A stretch of 64,000 bases of DNA, taken from assembly GCA_947044405.1 (NCBI GenBank), contig CAMRHE010000077.1, positions 744,001 to 808,000 on the forward strand, read 5' to 3'. The stretch is from Leptodactylus fallax (taxonomy: Eukaryota; Chordata; Amphibia; Anura; Leptodactylidae). Positions 1 through 11,039 of this stretch are shown one piece after another. Below the pieces are notes generated by a model. It was not told the origin of the DNA, did no database searches, and was given only the letters and a program-made list of their open reading frames with translations. The number at the start of each line of letters is the position of its first letter. Positions within the stretch are counted from its first letter, which is position 1. The translations under genes and the position numbers were made by a program.

Positions 1-1189
1 TATCTCTAAAGAAACACGTGCAGTCATCATTGCACTGCACAAAAATGGCCTAACTGGGAAGAGTATTGCAGCTAGAAAGATTGCACCTCAGTCAACAATC
101 TATCGCATCATCAAGAACTTCAAGGAGAGAGGTTCCATTGGTGCCAAAAAGGCTCCAGGGCGCCCAAGAAAGACCAGCAAGCGGCAGGACCGTCTCTTAA
201 AAGTGTTTCAGCTGCGGGATCGGGCTACCAGCAGTGCAGAGCTTGCTGAGGAATGGCAGCAGGCAGGTGTGAGTGCATCTGCACGCACTGTGAGGTGGAG
301 ACTCTTGGAGCAAGGCCTGGTCTCAAGGAGGGCAGCAAAGAAGCCACTTCTCTCCAGAAAAAACATCAGGGACAGACTGATATTCTGCAAAAGGTACAGG
401 GCGTGGACTGCTGAGGACTGGGGTAAAGTCATTTTCTCTGATGAATCCCCTTTTCGATTGTTTGGAACATCTGGAAAACAGCTTATTCGGAGAAGAATAG
501 GTGAGCGCTACCACCAGTCTTGTCTCATGCCAACTGTAAAGCATCCTGAAACCATTCATGTGTGGAGTTGCTTCTCAGCCAAGGGAATCAGCTCTCTCAC
601 AGTCTTGCCTAAAAACACAGTCATGAATAAAGAATGGTACCAGAATGTCCTCCAAGAGCAACTTCTCCCAACCGTCCAAGAGCAATTTGGCGCTCAACAA
701 TGCCTTTTCCAGCATGATGGAGCACCTTGCCATAAAGCAAAGGTGATAACTAAATGGCTCAGGGAACAAAACATAGAGATTTTGGGTCCATGGCCTGGAA
801 ACTCCCCAGATCTTAATCCCATTGAGAACTTGTGGTCAATCATCAAGAGACGGGTGGACAAACAAAAACCAACAAATTCAGACAAAATTAAAGCATTGAT
901 TCTGCAAGAATGGACTGCTATCAGTCAGGATTTGGTCCAGAAGTTGATTGAGAGCATGCCAGGGAGAATTGCAGAGGTCCTGAAGAAGAAGGGTCAACAC
1001 TGCAAATATTGACTTGCTGCATTAACTCATTCTAACTGTCAATATAAGCTTCTGTTACTCATAATATGAATGCAATTATATTTCTGTATGTGATAAAAAC
1101 ATCTGACAAACACACATAAAAACCAGAGGGCAGCAGATCATGTGAAAATAGAATATTTGTGTAATTCTCAAAACTTTTGGCCATGACTG
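1..1189 (+). mobile_element. Tc1/mariner-like DNA transposon, 5' end cut by window
   Basis: The element carries a Tc1-type transposase frame followed by a non-coding tail. It ends in a terminal inverted repeat whose last bases read CTTTTGGCCATGACTG, followed by TA at 1190-1191, the usual Tc1 target duplication. The left terminal repeat lies outside the window, so full length is unknown. Confidence 0.9.
2..1012 (+). CDS. Tc1-like transposase, N-terminus outside window
   Basis: This frame is open from base 2 to a TGA at 1010-1012, about 336 codons, close to the roughly 340 aa usual for Tc1 transposases, with no internal stop or frameshift. The N-terminal part is a helix-turn-helix region (residues such as GLTGKSIAARK and STIYRIIKNFKERG) followed by the GRPRKTS linker that binds the terminal repeats. 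The catalytic DDE core shows SDES (first Asp, near 438), QHDGAPCH (second Asp, near 715) and [11 protein letters not shown] (Glu, near 820). The protein would cut and paste its own element at TA sites in the nucleus. Because all three catalytic positions and the frame are intact, this is the best-preserved transposase in the window. Whether the missing N-terminus is intact cannot be seen. Confidence 0.88.
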   Translation: MSKETRAVIIALHKNGLTGKSIAARKIAPQSTIYRIIKNFKERGSIGAKKAPGRPRKTSKRQDRLLKVFQLRDRATSSAELAEEWQQAGVSASARTVRWRLLEQGLVSRRAAKKPLLSRKNIRDRLIFCKRYRAWTAEDWGKVIFSDESPFRLFGTSGKQLIRRRIGERYHQSCLMPTVKHPETIHVWSCFSAKGISSLTVLPKNTVMNKEWYQNVLQEQLLPTVQEQFGAQQCLFQHDGAPCHKAKVITKWLREQNIEILGPWPGNSPDLNPIENLWSIIKRRVDKQKPTNSDKIKALILQEWTAISQDLVQKLIESMPGRIAEVLKKKGQHCKY

Positions 1190-1191
1190 TA

Positions 1192-1920
1192 CACCTCTGA
1201 TTAAAATACGTAAATGTCTGTCTGCTGCACAACTCCTCCATTGTACCAACCACATAAAAACGTGTATACAATGTTGGTACTTCAGCCCTTATTGACTTGC
1301 AAAAATTTATTTTACCACATCCAACATATTTTGGAGGTGCAAATGGTTGGGACTACCTTTCACACATAGTGAAACTTTAAGACGATACACCTTTTTGGGA
1401 AATTCAGTTGAAGTTTAATCATGTGGGGCTACAAGGCAGAGTACTCACCTGATGTTGCCTTCCTTTCATTAGGGCTAGATAAGTTGCAAGACCTAGATGG
1501 GCACCTGACCTCCCACATTTTAATGTTGACTGGATCATTTATTTGCAGATATTGTAAGTTGTTGAGGTTCCCTTACATTTTATTGGAACAGAATGTATAA
1601 ATTTGATTCATGGCCGGTAGACTAGAAAACATCTCAAAGTGTCAGAGGGTTATAGTGAGTGGTTATAGAGGGTGCCAAGTGGGTCAGGTTTCAAACTTCC
1701 AGTGTTTTATTTCACCAACTTTTTAGATATACAGTAATATGACCTATATCACTACTTAAGTAAAAGTGATAAGCAATGAGCTACATGGTTATATCTTAAA
1801 GGATATATAATTGTACCCTTTTCTGAATCTATATGTATCTTATGGCGTCATATTTTTGTACATGTATGGGTATTCTAACGATAAAACTATCGTATATTGT
1901 ACTTGAGTTCACAAAATGCA
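1192..1920. other. Intergenic stretch, nothing recognised
   Basis: AT-rich unique-looking sequence between the Tc1 element and the minisatellite. No convincing reading frame or repeat was found. Confidence 0.5.
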
Positions 1921-2396
1921 TTTACCATTGACTGTATTTACCGCTTACCACTGACTGCACTCACCATTTAGCATTTACTGTATTTAAAATTTACTATTGA
2001 CTGTACTTACCATTGACAGTACGTGACATTCACCTTTGACTATACTTACCATTTACTGTATTTGCCATTGACTGTACTTACCATTTACCATTTATTGTAC
2101 TGACCATTCACCATTGATTGTACTTGCCATTTATCTTTGGCTATACTAACCATTTATCACTGACTGTATTTTCCTACCTTTCACTATTGATTGTACTTAC
2201 CAATTACCACTGGCTGTACTTACAATTTACCATTGACTGTATTTACCATTGACTGTAATTACAATTTATCATTGACAGTACTTACCATTTACCATTGACT
2301 GTATTCACTATTGACTGTAATTACCATTGACTATACTTACTAATTGCCATTGACTGTATTTACTATTGACTGTACCTACCATTTACCATTGACTGT
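1921..2396. repeat. Degenerate minisatellite, TTACCATTGACTGTA type
   Basis: The motif CCATTGACTGTA recurs more than fifteen times with spacers of TTA or ATTTA, giving a ragged period of about 13-28 bp. Many copies differ by one or two substitutions (CACTGACTG, CATTGATTG), so the array is old. Confidence 0.85.
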
Positions 2397-2844
2397 TTAT
2401 ATTATTAGAGAATGCAACTGAATACGATGCAACCATTTTCTTGAACATATCAACGGCAGAATTTGCTCCCTATATATGCCGGTGACCCAATATGAGAGAA
2501 ACTGCCAGCAGACTGTAGTCTGTATTCTACCCATGGATCCGCAGGCACTGATTTTAGGATTCAATCCCTTTATAACCTCCGCTCATAAAGGGAATCACTC
2601 CAATAACAGAAGTATATAAGGGACTTGCTGTATATGTGACTATTCAGAGTACATTCACCAGCAATGAGATGCGAGTGATGTCGAGTGGACTAACCCATCT
2701 CATAAAGCAGCAACCGCAGAGATAACAGTAAAGGATAAGAGAGCATTTCCTGTATTTATCAGCTGCAAACCATTTGCTTGTTTTTTGTATTTTAAATACA
2801 GGCTTATAAAAATGTTCAGGATAGCAGGCTCTAAAGTGCATTCA

Positions 2845-3186
2845 TTAAAGGGGTACTCCAGGCAGAGACAGCTCTCCACTGCTGAATACACAAGTTACAT
2901 CAAAGCACTTACTAATATACAGTACTTCTTGTTAGGCAGTAAGAGTCACATAGTCACATCTGCATTCATGCTCTCTGGGGATCCCAGGACATGAGACTGC
3001 TAACGTGACCCTGAGGAGAGCTCAATATAATGTGATGTAATGTGTGAGAAGGGACTTTCTGTCATGAGCGTGTGAAATAAAAACTCACACAGATCAGCTG
3101 TCTAACTCCAAGAACATGTAAGTAAGTATTTAACCATAACATATTCTACAATGAAGAGTTTTTGTCTATCTGGAGTACCCCTTTAA
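2845..3186. mobile_element. TTAA-flanked MITE (piggyBac-like termini)
   Basis: Both ends share a perfect 17-bp inverted repeat, TTAAAGGGGTACTCCAG at 2845 and its complement ending at 3186, with TTAA outermost as in piggyBac-type target duplications. The 342-bp interior has no transposase frame, so the element is non-autonomous. Confidence 0.7.
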
Positions 3187-3760
3187 CATTACTTCTGGCA
3201 ACCTGTCATTTCTAGTAAAGATATGACACTGACCAGAATAACCAACAATTTTTTTTATGATGCAACTAATCTGTTCCCAAAACAATGTTGGTGAATCTTT
3301 AAAGGATATGGATAGGACATCATTATTAGATCAGTGGGGGTAAAAACCCGGCATCCCCACACAGTGTACGGAAAAGGAAGCAAGTGAAGGACAACTAAAC
3401 TGCATAGTATTGCATGACCACTACACAGTGTATGGAGCTATTTCCGACTCTGAACAACTGATCGGTGGGGGGGGGGGGGGTGTCAGGTGTCTTAGGCCAT
3501 CGATATCCATTCTTAGAGAACCTCATCAGGTTGCCTTCAGTCTCAATGTTCATAAGCCTTTTCAAGGACTCCACTTATCTATATTTACTCCATTAATGAA
3601 GCGAGCACAGACCCACCAACGATGCATGAAGTGCACAGACACTGCCCATAAAGTGCATAGAAAGGAGACTGCGCTTTGTCATGTGTAGAGTCGAAGAATG
3701 AATTGTGATCACATAGCTGAAAGTACACCTGCCATTATCATCCACTCCTTATACATACTT
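3187..3760. other. Probable C2orf69 3' UTR / flank, with poly-G run
   Basis: This stretch lies directly downstream of the C2orf69 stop codon on the minus strand. No clear AATAAA was fixed on that strand. A run of about 14 G occurs at 3467-3480. No other gene was seen. Confidence 0.35.
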
Positions 3761-4573
3761 TCAGAAAACCTCATGAACTCGGAAATGGTTATCCAACGAA
3801 GGCGCCTCATAGGTGAAATGTAACTGATTATCAACCATTACATTGTAACCTTTAAGAAGCTCTATAAACTTCCTGTGTTCTTCCCCAATCCAGGAACGCA
3901 TGGAGTCACAGACTTGATATGGAGTGACACGTGTGTGAACAGTAATACCTGTGTGGGCAAATACTTTCAAAATGTTTGGGCAGGTGACCCATGTGTTACT
4001 GCCCCCAGAATGGCCGCCATCCAGCCAATACATGGATTCTATGTTGGCAAGAAAAGAACTGGTCTCTTTATCTTTTTTGGCTTCTTGCAATTCATGAAGC
4101 AGCTGATTTAATACGACACAGCCTTTACTGAACCCTATCAGAGTGAACGACAGGGAACCCTTTACAGATGGTAAACCAAGGTAAGCTGCAGTGTCCTTGG
4201 AGAAGCGAGAGTCGTCCCCTTCTTCAGAATGGCACCCATTGGTAGAATATAGGGAATGACTGTAGTCTCGGGCAATGATATACTTATTACTCTCGGAGAG
4301 AAGTACATTTTGAGCCATTGTGAAAGCGTTCACAAGCAACGAATAAAGCTGCTTGAAAGCTCCCAGATCCACACTGTGTTTCGGAGCGCCAAACATGTTA
4401 CTAGACACAAAGTTGTCATAGCAGCTGAATTTGTGCAGGTGCATGCGTGACGGCTTTACTATCCAGATATAGCTGGCAGGAAACCGTTCAGAAAGAATAG
4501 CAGAGATGTCTTCCAGGCTCCAGCGTTTCCACCGCAAATTCTCAGAGTGATCTGCCATTGTATCACGGTAATT
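3761..4573 (-). CDS. c2orf69: C2orf69 exon 2 (coding part)
   Basis: The acceptor is CTTTTAG ending at 4574. The exon opens in phase 0 with codons for N-Y-R-D-T, matching the Asn-Tyr that follows the exon 1 Gln in the human protein. It encodes 270 residues and ends at the stop at 3763-3761. It carries the GFSKGC and DGGHSGG motifs. Confidence 0.93.
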   Translation of the reverse strand, partial: NYRDTMADHSENLRWKRWSLEDISAILSERFPASYIWIVKPSRMHLHKFSCYDNFVSSNMFGAPKHSVDLGAFKQLYSLLVNAFTMAQNVLLSESNKYIIARDYSHSLYSTNGCHSEEGDDSRFSKDTAAYLGLPSVKGSLSFTLIGFSKGCVVLNQLLHELQEAKKDKETSSFLANIESMYWLDGGHSGGSNTWVTCPNILKVFAHTGITVHTRVTPYQVCDSMRSWIGEEHRKFIELLKGYNVMVDNQLHFTYEAPSLDNHFRVHEVF

Positions 4574-5671
4574 CTAAAAGCATAATAAAGCAAATACAGG
4601 TAAGCATCAGAAAGGAAAGGACTGACAAGTTTTCTTGTCTACATGTTCAGACAAACTGTGCTAGCATTTATAGGACTGGTTTCTCTAAAATGCTGTGACT
4701 TTATAAACCTATTTACTGCTAAACGCCACACCCTCCGCCCATACTATGCTGATAGGTATGTCAACACAGGACGTATATGCTGTAGATTTTTCACCATTTT
4801 CACCCCGGAATTCCATGGCAAAGTGGATGAGATTTTAACAAAGCTCATTCACATGCAGTGGAAAATATCCATAATGGAGTCGACACTGCGCTGCAGATTT
4901 TATATTTGCAGCACGTCAATTTATGCCGCAGGCTTTCACAGCTGAGTTAACCCTTTGCAATGCATCAAATTACATTACTGGTGAACAGTCTGATTTCTGC
5001 ATGAAAAACCAGACCAATTTTGTAAGTTTTTGATGCAGAGGATCTGCAGTATATCAAGTCCTGTAGGTATGTATGCTAAAGCTCAGACAACTGACCATAC
5101 AAAGGCCTTAAAACACTCTAAAGAGATTATGCCAAAAAAACGATTGATCCTCTGTACATAGGATGTGGATACATTTCTTGAACTATCCTATCTTGAATCT
5201 ATCCTACAGATAGAGAATAAATATTCGTAGCATTACCCCCTTAAATAAACGTGTTTCATCTGTAAAATGTAAAAAAAACTCCACCAAAAACCTGTGCACA
5301 AGACCCCTTCTTTTTCACTAGCAATAAATACTGTCTGTCACAGCATGCATTACACACACAAACTTTGGTTTCACCCTACTACTACTACATTCGCACCCCC
5401 CCCCAACCAACCAACACAGCTAGTGATAGGATCCTCCATCCAGATCCAGCCAACAGCTATGTTCTCCCATTGAGACTGTAGCTGCTATGGATGCAGACAC
5501 ATCCCACTCCATTCATTTCAACAGGGGAGCCGGAAATAGCTTAAGTACAGCAGTCTATTCTACCAAACGAAGAGAGAGGAAAATAATGACTAATGTAGGT
5601 GACCCTCATGTCTGTGGAGTGCAGACTGTGGGAAGCCTGCTGATATACTGGACTCCTCACCTATCTTGTAG

Positions 5672-5702
<31 letters not shown>

Positions 5703-6547
5703 CAGGCATACACACTTATATAGGCATTCTCCTGCTACTAGCAGCTTCTTGTCCCTTCCCCCCCATTTGCATGGCAGGTACATGTCTGTGCCTATGGTCA
5801 GCCGAGGGAAGGGAAGGCTGTAGTAGTGTTTCTGGACACAGACATACATGCATGTTGCTTTGGGTGTAGGCACACAGAATGGCATCTCAGGCACAGTTTG
5901 GGTATAGAATTGGGTAGACTCAATGTTATAGCATGTAACACACAAAGTGCTGGGGCTCCCAGAGTCTCACTTCTCCCTGCCCCACTTTAGGACACTTTCC
6001 CCAGGCAGCACTGTATCAGTGTTTCTAATTCAAACCATAGAAAATACACAATTCTTCCCATTATAGTTTTACTCTGCAGGTTCCACTTCTCTCTTTGGTT
6101 GAAAATCCGCCAGTGTGAACGTGGCCTTTAGAGGCACTAGCCGCCTGTACCTGCAGTCTGGTGACATGATCATTTCTGCACACATGCACACCACATCTTA
6201 CTACCACAGCGGCACACATGCGGTTCTCACCACGTGACGGGCCCTACAGTCAGGTGTACCAGCACGCACTGCGCTCTGCATACAGGATATAACATGACAG
6301 AAAGGACACTCGCCTGCACGTCTCCCGGGAAATAGACGACATGGTGCGGCCTCTGCGCTCCGCTCCGGGGCGGACACACCAGCACATCGTTACACTTTGC
6401 AGGCTCAGTCCCCGGCACTTTCGGGAGTCTAAACAACGAGTGGGGCTCATGCATGGCGCTCACCCCTGCACACATGCTGATCACTCCGGCCACAGTCTGG
6501 AACAGCAGACGGCGAGCAGAGCGAAGGGCTGTACGTAAAGTGCGCAT
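3761..6547 (-). CDS. c2orf69: C2orf69 orthologue, two-exon gene (mitochondrial hydrolase-like protein)
   Basis: Joining exon 1 (6547-6314) to exon 2 (4573-3761) gives a 348-residue protein; human C2orf69 is about 385 aa. The start is the first ATG after an in-frame upstream stop, and the N-terminus MRTLRTALRSARRLLF is Arg-rich without acidic residues, as expected for mitochondrial import. Family signatures are HHVVYFPGDVQ at the end of exon 1, RMHLHKFSCYDNF, the nucleophile-elbow-like GFSKGC (Ser about residue 227), YWLDGGHSGGSNTWVT, and the C-terminus NHFRVHEVF. The sequence between residues about 170 and 215 is poorly conserved. In human, biallelic loss causes a mitochondrial disease with autoinflammation; a hydrolase activity is inferred from the fold and its substrate is not settled. 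The gene is divergent from AOX. Its intron uses a GC donor. Confidence 0.93.
4574..6313 (-). other. C2orf69 intron 1
   Basis: This 1.74-kb intron contains a (TA)n microsatellite at 5671-5696 and no recognisable gene. On the minus strand it begins GCGAGT and ends TTTTAG. Confidence 0.75.
5670..5700. repeat. (TA)n microsatellite
   Basis: About thirteen uninterrupted TA units inside the C2orf69 intron. Confidence 0.95.
6314..6547 (-). CDS. c2orf69: C2orf69 exon 1 (coding part)
   Basis: The exon encodes 78 residues with a basic mitochondrial presequence and ends in HHVVYFPGDVQ, the conserved end of exon 1 in vertebrates. The donor reads CAG|GCGAGT. Reading on to a GT inside GAGTGTCC would add residues that break the alignment, so the GC donor is preferred. 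Confidence 0.9.
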
Positions 6548-6740
6548 GAGGCTGCGGTTGCTATGGTTACTAGAGAACGATGAGGCCAGGTCCTAGTAGG
6601 CTAAAGTACTTTTGCCGATGTCACGATCACGTGGTTTGTCACATGACGTGCAGAAGCTAGTTGTAGCGCTGAAGGACCTTTGCGAGGTCACGGACATGTG
6701 ATCAATCACGTGACAGAGGTGCGACTGCAGTAGTAGAAGG
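6548..6740 (-). promoter_or_regulatory. C2orf69 promoter region with CACGTG E-boxes
   Basis: The region just upstream of the start codon is CpG-richer than its surroundings. It holds CACGTG at 6628-6633 and TCACGTGA at 6706-6713, plus a TGACGTG at 6644-6650. A third CACGTG lies in intron 1 at 6231-6236. TCACGTGA is the core bound by USF and TFEB/TFE3-type bHLH-ZIP factors. Regulation by these factors is inference from the motif alone; no transcription start is visible. Confidence 0.5.
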
Positions 6741-7107
6741 GGTTCTAATGAGTGATGGCTAATTTGTATAGTGACCTATCATGTAAGGGTGTATTCACAC
6801 TGCACACTTGGATGCAACTAAAACGGCATCAAAGCTGCACTGGAAAAAACTACCTGTAGTTCTGATGTTATGGTGCAGTTTTTTTTTTTTTACTTTTACA
6901 GGTTAAATATGTTAAGGCTCACACTGTCATCATTCAAATTCATATATTGCATGCAGTTCTGATGCAGTTTCTAAATTTTGCAGGTAAAACAAGTTAAAGC
7001 TACTAACATTTTTGGGATAGGATGTTTATCCAAGGATTTAGTCCTATAGCCATACTGCACAATCTCTTTAAATGTTAGATATAAGAGTCTGTCTGTCATG
7101 GTACATA

Positions 7108-8741
7108 CAGTGCCTTGCGAAAGTATCCGGCCCCCTTGAACTTTTCAACCTTTTGCCACATTTCAGGCTTCAAACATAAGGATATAAAATTTTATTTTTT
7201 TGGTGAAGAATCAACAAGTGGGACACAGTCGTGAAGTGGAACGAAATTTATTGGATATTTTAAACTTTTGTAAAAAATAAAAAACTGAAAAGTGGGGCAT
7301 GCCAAATTATTCGGCCCCCTTAAGTTAATACTTTGTAGCGCCACCTTTTGCTGCGATTACAGCTGCAAGTCGCTTGGGGTATGTCTCTATCAGTTTTGCA
7401 CATCGAGAGACTGAAATTCTTGCCCATTCTTCCTTGGAAAAGAGCTGGAGCTCAGTGAGGTTGGATGGAGAGCGTTTGTGAACAGCAGTTTTCAGCTCTT
7501 TCCACAGATTCTCGATTGGATTCAGGTCTGGACTTTGACTTGGCCATTCTAACACCTGGATACGTTTATTTGTGAACCATTCCATTGTAGATTTTGCTTT
7601 ATGTTTGGGATCATTGTCTTGTTGGAAGATAAATCTCCGTCCCAGTCTCAGGTCTTTTACAGACTCCAACAGGTTTTCTTCCAGAATGGTCCTGTATTTG
7701 GCTCCATCCATCTTCCCATCAATTTTAACCATCTTCCCTGTCCCTGCTGAAGAAAAGCAGGCCCAAACCATGATGCTGCCACCACCATGTGTGACAGTGG
7801 GGATGGTGTGTTCAGGGTGATGAGCTGTGTTGCTTTTACGCCAAACATATCGTTTTGCATTGTGGCCAAAAAGTTTGATTTTGGTTTCATCTGACCAGAG
7901 CACCTTCTTCCACATGTTTGGTGTGTCTCCCAGGTGGCTTGTGGCAAACTTTAAACGAGACTTTTTATGGATATCTTGGAGAAATGGCTTTCTTCTTGCC
8001 ACTCTTCCATAGAGGCCAGATTTGTGCAGTGTACGACTGATTGTTGTCCTATGGAGAGACTCTCCCACCTCAGCTGTAGATCTCTGCAGTTCATCCAGAG
8101 TGATCATGGGCCTCTTGGCTGCATCTCTGATCAGTCTTCTCATTGTTTGAGATGAAAGTTTAGAGGGACGGCTGGGTCTTGGTAGATTTGCAGTGGTCTG
8201 ATACTCCTTTACTCCTTCCATTTCAATATGATTGCTTGCACAGTGCTCCTTGGGATGTTTAAAGTTTGGGAAATCTTTTTTATCCATATCCGGCTTTAAA
8301 CTTCTCCACAACAGTATCACGGACCTGCCTGGTGTGTTCCTTGGTCTTCATGATGCTCTCTGCGCTTTAAACAGAACCCTGAGACTATCACAGAGCAGGT
8401 GCATTTATACGGAGACTTGATTACACACAGGTGGATTATATTTATCATCATCAGTCATTTAGGACAACATTGGATCATTCAGAGATCCTCACTGAACTTC
8501 TGGAGTGAGTTTGCTGTACTGAAATTAAAGGGGCCGAATAATATTGCACGCTCCACTTTTCAGTTTTTTATTTTTTACAAAAGTTTTAAAATAACCAATA
8601 AATTTCGTTCCACTTCACAATTGTGTCCCACTTGTTGATTCTTCACCAAAAAATTTAAATTTTATATCTTTATGTTTGAAGCCTGAAATGTGGCAAAAGG
8701 TTGAAAAGTTCAAGGGGGCTAAATACTTTCGCAAGGCACTG
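7108..8741 (-). mobile_element. Tc1-like transposon (CAGTGCCTTGCGAAAGTA family), complete but decayed
   Basis: The left end CAGTGCCTTGCGAAAGTA at 7108 and the right end TTTCGCAAGGCACTG at 8741 are inverted repeats, flanked by TA on both sides. Length is 1634 bp, typical of Tc1. The same family recurs at 54721-56356. The transposase lies on the minus strand. Confidence 0.93.
7325..8351 (-). pseudogene. Tc1 transposase with N-terminal frame disruption
   Basis: The true start reads [18 protein letters not shown] at about 8351, but the frame breaks at about 8283: compared with the copy at 55119, one base is lost there and an 8-bp duplication occurs near 8208-8216. Downstream the frame is open to the stop at 7325. 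It includes the paired HTH linker (GRPSKLS-like), the first Asp in WSDETKIKLF, the second in FQQDNDPKH and the Glu in [12 protein letters not shown] roughly 330-codon frame starting from an internal GTG is open, but its first 45 residues are out of register and would lack the DNA-binding helix, so the copy is probably inactive. Confidence 0.88.
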
Positions 8742-8818
8742 TAATTCCTTCAGAACTTTGTAATTTGTCTATTTTAGTACTCTGAAGGCAGTACACGTCC
8801 TGGCTAACCAGGTGACAC

Positions 8819-9324
8819 TTAAAGGGGTATTCCCATGAACATAATCATATTTATATTTGTAGATAATTAAAAGTTAAGCATTTTTGCAAATATAAGTAGG
8901 TAAAAATTCTACAGAGTTTTAAAGATTTTCTCTAACTATCTTAGTGGCGACAGTCTGTTGTCTTGATCGGTTGCCAATGGATATGGCCACAAATACAGAA
9001 ACTTTCTATGGTCTGGGACTTGTCAGAAACCCAGCAATTATTTTCTTATTGTAGCTGGGTTATCAGGCAGGGACACTACATGTATCAGAAGATATCCCGG
9101 CCACAATAAGGCAATCATGGCTGATTTTCTGACTTTAGAAAGGTCCTGCATTCATGGTCGTATCCACTGGCAACCGATCAAGACAACAACTTGTGACCAC
9201 AAGATATTTAGAGAAAATCTTTAAAACTCTGCAAAATGTTTATTTACTTATATTTGCAAAAATGTTTAACTTTTAATTATCTCCAAATTTTAAAATAGTT
9301 ATGTTCGTGGGAATACCCCTTTAA
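8819..9324. mobile_element. Palindromic TTAA MITE
   Basis: The ends TTAAAGGGGTATTCCCATGA and its near-complement enclose a 506-bp element whose halves are largely inverted copies: TTTTTGCAAATATAAGTA at about 8880 pairs with TACTTATATTTGCAAAAA at about 9245. No coding frame is present. Confidence 0.75.
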
Positions 9325-9388
9325 TGGAGATTATCCCTAATCTTGGCATTGGATTTTCCTGTGTAATTAAAGTGTAAAAGAATTAATT

Positions 9389-9564
9389 TAGGCTAAGGCC
9401 CCATGTTGCAGAAAAGCAATTTTTTTTGTTGCAAATTTTGCTGTTTATTTTTGAGCCAAGGCCAGGAGTGGATTCCTTTTCAAGCCACTCTTTGGCTCAA
9501 AAAACTGCAGCGAAATCTGCAACAAAAAAAAACCATATTTTCTACAACGTAGGGCCTAAGCCTT
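9389..9564. repeat. Hairpin MITE, GGCTAAGGCCCCATGTTGCA family
   Basis: The left arm GGCTAAGGCCCCATGTTGCA pairs with the right arm ending GTAGGGCCTAAGCC. An internal arm, TTGAGCCAA with GGCTCAA, is also shared with the copy at 29683-29907. Confidence 0.7.
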
Positions 9565-11039
9565 AAAGAGCTTTAAAAATGCAAACAATTTGGAATATTT
9601 GGGTCGAACCCGGCTTGGTACAAGTTGGTTTGCCCATCTCTACTTACGACCTAAGGTGTAGGTGTGACCCAAGTCCCTGAAATTATTTTTAAGGACCTTC
9701 CACCTATCTTTAGATTTGTGATTTGTTGCAGTGTGCATCATAACCGATGGATCTTTACCAGCGCCTTCCAGTAATTTATTAACCTGATTTGTGATGTGTC
9801 AAACTCAATCTACAGGAAGGCAACACACCATTGGATCCCAGTCTTCGTGACGGATTGCCTTGTCTGTTCCTTAAATAATTGAATCCTCTACTGCCCTACA
9901 TTCCTATTCCCAACCTTATGGGAGCAGACATTTCCCTGGCTGTGAGAGAAAGGGTATTGTAGCATTGTAACACCTGTCCTGATATCCCTTTCATCTGCAA
10001 ACTTGTTGAGGTGTGTCAGTTCAGGAGTTACCTTCTCCATCCTGGCCCACCCAGTGTGTCACCCAGTTATCTGATTTATTTCCCTGCACCTCCCTGCTAC
10101 CTTCCCCCCTGTACATACTTCTGCAAGCTCCTGCTCAGTGACCAGCAAACTACTTTCCAACTTATTAATGGATCTCAGTTTTGCAAGTTACTCATTTAGA
10201 TCCACAATCTCAACTTACAAATGTGTAACTTTCTTACAGTTTGCTTAACAGTATGCCCCATCAAAGGATTGCTCAAGCAGGAGATACACAGCTCAAGGTG
10301 TACACTGGACTGCATTGCAAAAGACCCTGACTCTATAGTAGCTTAATCTTAAAGAATAAATGTCAGTTTTATTTTCCGTATAATATGTTTTAATTTTAAA
10401 ACATAGTTAAATACATTAATTTAATCAACATTGCAGAATTTTTTTTTTCTGATTATGGGGGCTGTTATCTTTACTAACATCAGTGTATGTGTCTCTGCAT
10501 GACACATACACAAATGCTATACGTCAGCCATAGGAGATAGGGTTAGCTCCATTCTTACTCTCCTATCTCCTATGCTGGTACCCTTGTAGCTTTGAACAGC
10601 ACATACTGTGTGGCATGCGCCTTTCAAAGTGACCTGCAGCATCTCTTGTGCCCAGAGGGAGCACCGAAATAATTTGTTTAAGACTGGAAGCCGCCGCGGG
10701 ACACTTATGATGACTTGCGGCTTCTGGCAACAAAGCAGTGGAGCAGAGCGTGCTTGTGGCTAGACCTGGAGGCTGCAGCAGGGCTGTGCACTGAGGTAAG
10801 TGTCTTCGTGGGGATTGGGGATGAGTTACTGCTGACCAGTTGCTTAATTATCCAGACAAGTGCTGATAAAGCGCTTTTCCCAATCAGAGAGCTGTGTGTG
10901 TATTTGCAATTCTCTCCCTCCCTGTCAGATTAGGGCAGAGGAGAGGACAGTTCAGCTGGCTGACCTCGGTCCAAGCAGGTACAGTGGCCACCAACTGTCA
11001 GGACCCTGCCTCCCTTTAGTATGAATATATTATTATTAT
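9565..11039. other. Intergenic stretch without a supported gene
   Basis: Short frames here lack recognisable domains. A small hairpin occurs around 10530-10575 (CATAGGAGATAGGGTTAG with CTCCTATCTCCTATG). Confidence 0.4.

Noticed and set aside
3467..3480. Poly-G run as a regulatory G-quadruplex
   Set aside because: A single G homopolymer on its own is more likely a simple repeat; no further G-tracts surround it.
4874..5723. Short plus-strand frames in and around the C2orf69 intron
   Set aside because: They lack conserved residues and splice context and overlap a microsatellite.
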